From Planctomycetota bacterium (lineage in GTDB: Bacteria > Planctomycetota > Phycisphaerae > UBA1845 > UTPLA1): a DNA stretch of 40,471 bases. A program made the translations under genes and the position numbers. This document shows positions 33,879 to 40,471 of this stretch, in pieces. How positions within the stretch are numbered: position 1 is the stretch's first letter; every line of letters begins with the position of its first letter. The stretch spans positions 1 through 40,471 of the forward strand of contig JADJRI010000056.1 of NCBI GenBank assembly GCA_016712275.1. The letters are read 5' to 3'. A model generated the notes under the pieces. That model ran no database searches. It was not told the DNA's origin and saw nothing but the letters and a program-made list of their open reading frames with translations.

Positions 33879-35017
33879 GAATCAGCGGCAACCAAATTCG
33901 GATAGACCGCCGACAACGTACGTCGGTGCGATTGTCGTTGATCGTCGCGTGCAGCGCCGTCGTGCTTGTCCTGCCGGCGGCAAGTGCGAAGGCGGCCGAG
34001 TTGCCGCGCGACGTGGCGCTGCTAATCCAGGAAGGCAATGAGCTGCTCTCGAAGGATCGGGCGAAGGAGGCGCTGGAGGTTTTCGACAAAGCCAAAGCGC
34101 GGGCGCCCGACTCGGCGGAAATCGCCTTCAACCGGGGCGTCGCCCTGTATCGCATCGGCGATTTCGACAAGGCCCAAAGCGCGTTTCAGGACGCGCTGAA
34201 GCCGGAGCGGCCCGATCTGGAGGCGCGGGCGAAATACAATCTCGCGCGAACGGCGCATGCCTCGGCCCTGGCACGCAAGGACGATCCGCAGAATTCGGTC
34301 AACGATCTCACCCGCGCCGTCGGGTTTTACAACGACACACTGGCGCTGAAGCCGGACGACGCCGACGCGAAGCAAAATCTCGATCTGGCGCGCCGAATGC
34401 AGGCGTTTCTGCAAAAACGGCTGGAACAGCAGAAGCAGGAGGACCAGCCTTCATCGCAGCCCGGCGACAAGGATGACAACTCTACGTCGCAACCGAGCGA
34501 TGAAAAGCAGCAAGGCGATCAGTCATCGAAATCGGATCAGGAAAAGGGCGACGAAGAGCAAAAGCAGGATTCAGATTCGACCGAATCGGAATCGGACCCC
34601 TCGTCAGATTCTCAGAACCAGAATGCGACATCGCAGCCGAATGATGAGAAAGAGCAGCAGGAGCCCGAGGACAAAAACGACGACAACAATAACGAGCAAA
34701 GCGAAGCCGACGAGCAGCCGCAGGACGATTCAAACGACAACCAGCAGCAGGGAGAGCAGCAGAATCAGGAAAAAGAGCAAGAGGGGCAGGCGACTTCCCA
34801 ACCAGATGAACAAGCAACCACGCAGCCGAGCGCGACGTCCACTTCGCAGCCGACATCCATGCCGAGCGGCCAACCGCTGAATATGAATGAGATTTCGCAG
34901 GAACAGGCCAGCAGATTATTGCAGGAAGCGCGGGATTCTGAACGGCTGCGGCGGCAAAAACTGAGAGAGCAAATGATGCGGCGGCAGGGACGCGTGACGG
35001 TGGATAAAGACTGGTGA
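33875..35017 (+). CDS. TPR protein of the Bat operon (BatC-like) with acidic Gln-rich tail
   Basis: 380 residues. A signal or anchor helix (LSLIVACSAVVLVLPAASAKA) leads into TPR repeats (ALLIQEGNELLSKDRAKEALEVFDKAKARAPDSAEIAFNRG and following, to about residue 185). About 150 residues then consist almost only of Gln, Asp, Glu, Ser, Asn and Lys. The protein ends with a basic helix (SERLRRQKLREQMMRRQGR). BatC-type proteins show this TPR plus charged disordered tail; partners are the VWA and BatD proteins in the membrane. It overlaps the genes on both sides by 4 bases. Confidence 0.85.
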   Translation: MRISGNQIRIDRRQRTSVRLSLIVACSAVVLVLPAASAKAAELPRDVALLIQEGNELLSKDRAKEALEVFDKAKARAPDSAEIAFNRGVALYRIGDFDKAQSAFQDALKPERPDLEARAKYNLARTAHASALARKDDPQNSVNDLTRAVGFYNDTLALKPDDADAKQNLDLARRMQAFLQKRLEQQKQEDQPSSQPGDKDDNSTSQPSDEKQQGDQSSKSDQEKGDEEQKQDSDSTESESDPSSDSQNQNATSQPNDEKEQQEPEDKNDDNNNEQSEADEQPQDDSNDNQQQGEQQNQEKEQEGQATSQPDEQATTQPSATSTSQPTSMPSGQPLNMNEISQEQASRLLQEARDSERLRRQKLREQMMRRQGRVTVDKDW

Positions 35018-36803
35018 TGGTCATGAATCGAAGGGGCGGACACATCCTGGCTTTCGCGCTGGCGACCTGCGGTACATTCACTGCTGCTCGCGCGACGGAC
35101 CTCAGCGCGACGGTGTCATCAACCGAGTGTTCGTTGGAGGAAGTCGTCGGCATCAATGTCGAGGTGTTAAATCCAACGCAGGCATCGGCCCCCGTGCCGG
35201 ACGCCACGGCCGATTTTGAAATCCGGCTGGTTGCAGGCCCCGCGCGATCGAGCAATACGACGATTATCAACGGCGTCATGGATTCAAGGGTGACCTATAC
35301 CTATACATTCGAGGCTCGGCCGAAAAGAACCGGCAAAATTTCACTTCCGGGTTTCTCTTTGACCGATGGCGGAACAACCTATCGCACGAAACCCGTGGTC
35401 ATCAGCGTGACAAAGACTGCGGGCAAAGGCAACGGCGATGTCTTCGCAAAAGTGATCGTCCCCAGAACCACCGCATTTCTCGGCGAACCGGTCGATGCAC
35501 GGCTCGAAGTATTCGTCAAACAGTATACCCAACAGGGGATACAGCCGTTCACGGTCAACACAACGTTTCAATTGTCACAACTGAACATTTCCCGCTTCGG
35601 GGTTTTCGAAAAGGCGATGACGAACACGCCGAACTATCGCATGCCGAAGCTGCGCGACGATCGCGGCATCCTCGCCGACTATTTTGTGTTCTACTGGGAA
35701 GCCTCAATCTACCCCAAGGAAGTCGGCCCGTTTGATTTTGGCGATATCCTCATCGCCTGGAAATATCCGACATTCGTAACGCGCGGATTCATGGGGTTGG
35801 ATCTCAACAATCCGCGAAATCTCCGCGTCGTACCTGAATTGCCGGCGCTGGAGATCAAGCCGATTCCGCTCGAGGGCAGGCCGCCCGATTACAACGGAGC
35901 GATCGGCACCTTCACCTACCAGGTGAATGCATCGCCCCGCGTGGCGCCCGTCGGCGATCCGATCACGCTGACCATGACGATTCGTTCGAGTGACGCGCCG
36001 CTCGACCGCGTCAGCCCGCCCAGACTGGACCAGGTCCCGGGCCTTACAAAGATTTTGAGCTTTCCGGAGAATCGCTCGCAGGCGACGTGTCGGCCGGGCA
36101 GAAGTCCTTTTCTCAAACGATTCGGGCGCTGCGCGAGGATGTCACGGAATTGCCGTCCCTGCCGTTCAGCTTCTTCAATCCGGAAAAGGCAGCCTATGAG
36201 ACGATCTGGACGCCGCCGATTCCCCTGACGATCAACGCTGCCGAGCGCGTGGCACTTCCCGAAGGGGCGGCGGCCACCGGACCGCAGCCGTCGATGGCGC
36301 CACTGGTGGAAACAGCGGCGGGGCTGCGGGCGAACCATTCGAACGTGGATGCGATGCTGGCGGATCACGGCGGCGGGTTTGGCGCCGTGTCGATCGCATT
36401 TTTCGCGGCCATGCCGATTGTCTTTCTCGCCTCGTGGTTTATCGCGCGGCGATCGGATCTGTATCAGTCGGATGTGGCGCTGCGAAGACGACGATTCGCC
36501 CTCTCCACGGCGCGTAGGGCGCTCGACAAGGCGGCGCGAAGTTCAAGTGCACCGGCGATCGGCGCCGCCCTGCTGGGTTATGTGGCCGATCGGTACAACG
36601 CGCCCTCCGCCGGCATGACCCGTGCGGATGCGGTGGCGCGATTGCATTCCTCGCAAGTGTCGGCGGATGTGGTGAACGAAATGAATGGCCTCCTGGAATC
36701 GATGGAATTCGCCCAATATGGCGGCATGGCGGGCGTCTCAATCGACGAGACGACCTCGCGCGCCCGCCGCATCATCGATGGATTGGAGAAGATCGAACTG
36801 TAA
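35014..36803 (+). CDS. batD: BatD-like protein (one frameshift)
   Basis: About 596 residues when joined. The signal peptide is GGHILAFALATCGTFTAARA. Beta-sandwich domains of the BatD family are visible: SSTECSLEEVVGINVEVLN, TYTYTFEARPKRTGKISLPGFSL, and GTFTYQVNASPRVAPVGDPITLTMTI. A base is lost near 36048-36053; restoring it joins GLTK to DFELSGESLAGDVSAGQKSFSQTIRAL in frame. A C-terminal helix (VSIAFFAAMPIVFLASWFI) precedes a cytoplasmic tail with alpha-helical content. It is probably a periplasmic scaffold of the Bat complex. Its stop shares one base with the start of the next gene. Confidence 0.88.
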
Positions 36804-37645
36804 TGACCGCCCTTGCCGCCGCCCTACTTCTCTTCATCAATGTCGGCGGACAGTCGACGCCGCAAGCCGCGTTGTTGCCAGCCGCAGCTGCGGCCGACCC
36901 GCGCGCCGTGCTCGAACTATCTTTGCGTCAGTACGATCAGGCCGTCGCGCTGCCGAACCCCAAGAGTGCCGAGGCAAAGGCACTCTTCCATGCGGCATTA
37001 TCCGGCTTTGAATCACTGGTCAAATCCGGACGGCGCAACGGCCACCTATACTACAACATCGGCAACACCCACATGCGTCTCGGTGAAATCGGCCCATCCA
37101 TCGCCAACTATCTCCTCGCCGAGCGACTCTTGCCGGGCGACCCGGATATTCGTCGAAATCTCGCATTCGCACGAAGCCTTTGCGAACTTCGCATCGAACC
37201 CAAGGCCACGACCGCCATCCTCCAGACGCTGCTCCTGTGGCACTATGAAACATCACCGTCGACACGATCATCGGTTGCCCTCGGCGCTTACGCGCTTTTT
37301 TGGGCCGTATTATTCGTCATGCTTTTCATGCGCCGTCGCATTCCGGCACTTGTGGCGGTGTGTGTCGTCCTGGGCATTGTGTCGGCGGCGACGGGAATCA
37401 GCGTGGCGGTGCAATCGTCGCCCGGCTGGGCCGAGCGAACCGGCGTGGTCATCGCCCACGAGGCGGTGCTGCGCAAGGGCAACGGCGAAGCCTACGAACC
37501 GCAACTGGATCGCGCGCTGACCGAAGGCGTCGAGTTTCGGATTCTTGAGTCGCGCCCCAGCGGAAGCGGCGAGACGTGGCACCATGTCGAACTGGCGGAC
37601 GGCAAGGATGGGTGGCTGCCGGACCGCTCCGTGTCTCAGGTGTGA
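36803..37645 (+). CDS. BatE-like protein: TPR, membrane helices and SH3 domain
   Basis: 280 residues. The N-terminal signal-like stretch is followed by a TPR segment (LYYNIGNTHMRLGEIGPSIANYLLAERLLPGDPDIRRNLAFAR). Two helices follow (SVALGAYALFWAVLFVMLF and ALVAVCVVLGIVSAATGISVAV). The C-terminal bacterial SH3 domain reads GVVIAHEAVLRKGNG, LTEGVEFRIL, TWHHVELADGKDGWLP. This domain order is typical of BatE. It is the last gene of the overlapped VWA-BatC-BatD-BatE operon; about 70 bases separate it from the next gene. Confidence 0.85.
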   Translation: MTALAAALLLFINVGGQSTPQAALLPAAAAADPRAVLELSLRQYDQAVALPNPKSAEAKALFHAALSGFESLVKSGRRNGHLYYNIGNTHMRLGEIGPSIANYLLAERLLPGDPDIRRNLAFARSLCELRIEPKATTAILQTLLLWHYETSPSTRSSVALGAYALFWAVLFVMLFMRRRIPALVAVCVVLGIVSAATGISVAVQSSPGWAERTGVVIAHEAVLRKGNGEAYEPQLDRALTEGVEFRILESRPSGSGETWHHVELADGKDGWLPDRSVSQV

Positions 37646-37715
37646 CGAATCCGGCGAAAAACACGCATGGCGATGCAATTGTGATTTCTCGTCACAATCG
37701 TAGAATCCGACCTTG

Positions 37716-38258
37716 ATGCAAGATCGCACCCTCATTGAACGTGTATTCGACGGGCTACTCTTTATTTTTGTGCCGCTGGTCGTGCATTCCATGGCCCTCG
37801 GCCATTGGCTGCTCGATCCGTTTGGCGTTCGGCGTCGAATCGTGAACGGGTTGTTGCCGGACTTGGCTCGTTTTCCCTCGGCGACATCGCGGTCGATCGC
37901 CATCTATTCGGCGCGAATTCCCCAATATTACTCGGCGCAGATATCGGCACTGCTCTTTGGCTCCATCGCGGCATCGGTGTACATGATCGGCGCGACATAC
38001 ATCAATCCACGGCCGGACGGCACGTTCACGATGATCCTTGAATGGGTGTTCTTGATTCTCGCGTCGTTCTGGTTGTTTGCATGGCTGGAAGTCGCACGGA
38101 TTCGCGTGTTGTTGGAACCGACCCGGCGGGCGCTGCGCATTCGGCTGAGTCGTATCGGCCTGCCGACCTGCGTCGCCTGCGGATACAACCTGAAGGGAAA
38201 TGTAAGCGGAATATGTTCTGAATGCGGGCTGCCAGTGGTTTCGGTGACACCCAACTGA
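37716..38258 (+). CDS. Membrane protein with C-terminal zinc ribbon
   Basis: 180 residues from the ATG at 37716 (a TTG one codon earlier is possible). Three hydrophobic segments are visible: VFDGLLFIFVPLVVHSM, ISALLFGSIAASVYMIGA, and WVFLILASFWLFAWL. The end is C-VACGYNLKGNVSGICSECG, a four-cysteine zinc ribbon. Tails of the CGYNL-CPECG kind are abundant in Phycisphaerae-type planctomycetes and support the taxonomic reading. Function is unknown. Confidence 0.7.
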   Translation: MQDRTLIERVFDGLLFIFVPLVVHSMALGHWLLDPFGVRRRIVNGLLPDLARFPSATSRSIAIYSARIPQYYSAQISALLFGSIAASVYMIGATYINPRPDGTFTMILEWVFLILASFWLFAWLEVARIRVLLEPTRRALRIRLSRIGLPTCVACGYNLKGNVSGICSECGLPVVSVTPN

Positions 38259-38279
38259 CGTGCTGCCCAGAAAATGGCG

Positions 38280-38371
38280 ACGCCCTATCGCGAGCCGGAC
38301 CGCCTGCCCTTGACGTCGTATGTCGATGTCAAGGGTGTCGGTCTGCGGCCTCGACATCCGGAGCCGGCATG
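38280..38371. repeat. Dispersed ~90-bp palindromic element, copy 2
   Basis: Homologous to 30281-30370. The core at 38307-38335 is a better hairpin than in copy 1: CCCTTGAC, a G-T wobble, TCG, five loop bases, CGA, and GTCAAGGG. It starts about 20 bases after the zinc-ribbon gene's stop, and copy 1 likewise lies shortly after a stop codon. Confidence 0.6.
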
Positions 38372-38452
38372 ACGTCGCGCGAAAATTCTCATCCGAAATG
38401 CCGATCGCAACGATCGGGTTTCCTGTAGCGAAGATCGATTCAATATAATGCA

Positions 38453-38482
38453 GGAACCCCGAAAGATTGCTCTCGGGGTTCC
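38453..38482. terminator. Intrinsic-type terminator between convergent genes
   Basis: GGAACCCCGA and TCGGGGTTCC form a perfect 10-base stem with a ten-base loop. It sits between the zinc-ribbon gene (plus) and the TlpA-like gene (minus), whose 3' ends face each other, so it could end both transcripts. No long U-tract is present. Confidence 0.6.
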
Positions 38483-38596
38483 CGCCTTCAATTCATGTTC
38501 TGAATTTCAATTTCGAAAATTGACATCCGACCGTTGAAGCTCGATGCCAACATTACTCTTGTATCGAGCAGCAAGTCGCGGGCGTCGTCAACTCCT

Positions 38597-39551
38597 TCAC
38601 GCCTTTTTCGGCGCTTTCTCCTCATATTCTTCCAGTGCTTCTTCCAGTTGGCTCTTCAGGCCCGGGTCTTTGCACAACGAAATGGCCCGCTTCTGCTGTT
38701 CGATCGCCTCTTCAATTTTGTCCTGCATGAAGAGCGAGCGGGCATACGTGTCGATGATGGCCGGGTCCTTGCCCTCGGTCGCATCGAATGCGGCGCGGGC
38801 GGCCTTGTGTGCCACTTTCATGTCACGGTGCTTGATGCGTTTGTCGGTCATGACCGTCCATGCGAGGGCGTTCATGAGCTGGGCATCGTCGCTGCCTTTT
38901 TCCATGATTTCACTGGAGAGCGTGGCGGCCTTCTTGATGCTGGTCTCATCATCCTTCGCGCAGAGCTTGAAGTATTTGTCCAGGTTTTCATACTGAGCCA
39001 TGGCGGCCTTGGCTTTGGCAAACTTCTCCTTTGACTTGCTGAGATCGAACTTGCCCGAAACCACCTCTTCCAGCGCTTCATCGAAACCGACCATCGGATG
39101 GCCGACCCAGGCGACGACGCCGTCCTTGTTAATGATGAATGCCGTTGGAATACCGCGCTGGCCGTAGGCGTCCATGTAGGCCTTGCTGGTTGCTTTGGCA
39201 TCGTCGCAGGCAACCACATAGTCCATCTTCTTGCCCTGCTTTTCGACAAAGGGTCGAACGACGTTGGCTTTTTCATCGCTCACGCCGACAAAAATGACGC
39301 CCTTGTCCTTATACTTGGCCTGCAATTCGCTGAGGTGCGGAATACTCTCGCGACAGGGGCCGCACCAGGTCGCCCAGAATTCGACGACGTAGATGTTCTT
39401 GCCCTTGCCGGCCTTGAGGTCGACCGCGTCGCCCTTGACCCACTTCTTGATTTTCAATTCACCGGCCGGATCGCCGATGTCCGCGGCCCGCAAGCCCCGC
39501 CGCCGACGCCACCATCGCCATTGCCAATGCCAACGACCAAACGCGCTTCAT
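38597..39551 (-). CDS. TlpA-like thioredoxin-domain protein with TPR-like C-terminus (one frameshift)
   Basis: About 317 residues when joined, start ATG at 39551 with AAAGGA about 8 bases upstream. The signal peptide (MKRVWSLALAMAMVASAAGLA) is in a different frame from the rest because of an extra base in a three-C run (39486-39488, plus strand). Removing it joins LA to ADIGDPAGELKIKKW. The thioredoxin/TlpA domain has the redox motif in VEFWATWCGPCRESIPHL and cis-proline region GIPTAFIINKDG. The C-terminal half is helical and TPR-like (AQLMNALAWTVMTDKRIKHRD). It probably reduces or handles disulfides of exported proteins in the periplasm. Confidence 0.88.
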
Positions 39552-39682
39552 GACAAGTCCTTTCAAATGGAGTACGTGAAACTCGCCCAACACAATTCCC
39601 GCAGCCTCAAACGAACGGCCGAATCGGGCACCATCATAACATGGCCAAATTCCCGCGCCCTGCCCAAAATTCTGGTTTTGGA

Positions 39683-39688
39683 TATAAT
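39683..39688 (+). promoter_or_regulatory. Candidate -10 element for the aconitase gene
   Basis: TATAAT lies 65 bases before the aconitase ATG in an AT-rich patch (GGTTTTGGATATAAT). No good -35 hexamer is found at the right spacing; TGCCCA at 39661-39666 is the nearest. Position and composition are the only support. Confidence 0.3.
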
Positions 39689-39752
39689 CCCGTGCGATGC
39701 AGACACACACGTGTCAAACGAATTCCTTTCACCCACTTCACGAAGGTATCCC

Positions 39753-40471
39753 ATGACCGGCCATGCTTATCCCGACCCCTTTGGGGCGCGGAAGACGATC
39801 CAATCGAAAATGGGCGATGTAACGCTGTTTCGCCTTGGCAAGCTAATCGAATCCGGCGTCGGCAATGTCGAAAATCTCCCGTTCAGCATCAAGATTCTGC
39901 TGGAAAACGCCCTGCGGCATGCCGGAGACGGCATCGTTCATGAAGATGATGTCAAGCGGCTGGCAAATTGGAACGCGGCCAAGCCGGCGGACGACGAGCT
40001 TCCGTTCACGCCCGCACGGGTGGTGCTGCAGGACTTCACCGGCGTACCGGCGGTGGTCGATTTGGCGGCCATGCGCTCGGCCATGGTGCGGCTGGGCGGC
40101 GACCCGAAGAAAATTAATCCGTTGGTACCGGTCGATCTGGTGATCGACCACTCGGTGCAGGTCGACGTGTTCGGCAGCCAGCAAGCCCTGGCGCTTAACG
40201 AGGACATCGAGTTCGCCCGAAACCGCGAACGATACGAATTTCTGCGATGGGGTCAGCAGGCATTCGATGGCTTTCGGGTGGTCCCACCCGCCACAGGCAT
40301 CGTCCATCAGGTGAATCTGGAGTATCTCGCCAAGGTGGTCATGTTGAGAAAGATCGGCGACACGACATTTGCAATTCCAGACACACTCGTTGGAACTGAC
40401 AGCCACACAACGATGATCAACGGCCTTGGCGTGCTCGGCTGGGGCGTCGGCGGCATCGAAGCCGAGGCGTG
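39753..40471 (+). CDS. acnA: Aconitate hydratase, N-terminal part (cut by window edge)
   Basis: The first 239 codons of an AcnA/IRP-type aconitase, which isomerises citrate to isocitrate in the TCA cycle using a 4Fe-4S cluster. Recognisable blocks are FSIKILLENALRH near residue 48, VVLQDFTGVPAVVDLAAMR near 91, VPVDLVIDHSVQVD, RYEFLRWGQQAFDGFRVVPP, GIVHQVNLEYLAKVV, and TLVGTDSHTTMINGLGVLGWGVGGIEAEA. These match the family closely. The cluster cysteines lie beyond the window. GAAGG lies 7 bases before the ATG. No damage is seen in the visible part. Confidence 0.96.
   Translation, partial: MTGHAYPDPFGARKTIQSKMGDVTLFRLGKLIESGVGNVENLPFSIKILLENALRHAGDGIVHEDDVKRLANWNAAKPADDELPFTPARVVLQDFTGVPAVVDLAAMRSAMVRLGGDPKKINPLVPVDLVIDHSVQVDVFGSQQALALNEDIEFARNRERYEFLRWGQQAFDGFRVVPPATGIVHQVNLEYLAKVVMLRKIGDTTFAIPDTLVGTDSHTTMINGLGVLGWGVGGIEAEA

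Overview
The window reads as a chromosomal segment of a Gram-negative planctomycete-type bacterium, probably Phycisphaerae-like. The grounds are an lpx lipid A cluster with a fused LpxC-FabZ, an aerotolerance (Bat) operon, secreted proteins ending in PEP-CTERM or dockerin-like tails, a small membrane protein ending in a CGYNL...CSECG zinc ribbon, and fairly high GC with many isolated genes. No rRNA, tRNA, CRISPR array, integrase or transposase was recognised.

Layout. 0-3.3 kb: the end of an unknown gene, a small membrane protein, a multi-pass membrane protein and a stand-alone nuoF. 3.3-8.2 kb: an accessory hotspot at the 3' end of nuoF. Three toxin-antitoxin-like modules (PIN + small partner; DUF4258 + YgiT zinc finger; DUF433 + DUF5615 + small partner) are separated by further copies of the last 88 nt of nuoF. 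It ends with an AT-richer ATPase + DUF4276 pair that looks like a defence system. 8.9-17.3 kb: a conserved hypothetical gene whose 3' end is also repeated twice downstream, with large secreted proteins between and after the copies (HAF-repeat PEP-CTERM protein, dockerin-like protein, RCC1-repeat protein). 17.4-24.8 kb: a membrane protein, a ChaN-like lipoprotein, a DJ-1/PfpI protein, ribosome recycling factor, a FlgT-N-like secreted protein, a paralog of the first membrane protein, and an MFS transporter. 25.1-30.2 kb: ompH/skp-lpxD-lpxC/fabZ-lpxA-Gfo/Idh, an outer-membrane biogenesis operon with overlapping genes. 30.7-32.7 kb: two small hypothetical proteins and a family 2 glycosyltransferase. 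32.8-37.6 kb: VWA (Bat)-BatC-BatD-BatE, tightly overlapped. 37.7-40.5 kb: zinc-ribbon membrane protein, TlpA-like thioredoxin and the start of aconitase.

Two points govern the reading. First, from 12 kb onward at least eleven genes carry single-base indels, several in short homopolymers. They include genes that should be essential (lpxD, lpxC/fabZ), so the simplest reading is consensus sequencing error; these genes are annotated here as full-length with a frameshift. Second, the most interesting biology is the pair of loci where the 3' end of a resident gene is repeated with cargo genes between copies. At nuoF the copies next to the intact gene differ mainly at synonymous sites, while the most distal copy has many replacements and no stop. 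This is what is expected if successive insertions each bring a replacement gene end and push the older end downstream. No recombinase is visible, so the mechanism is open.
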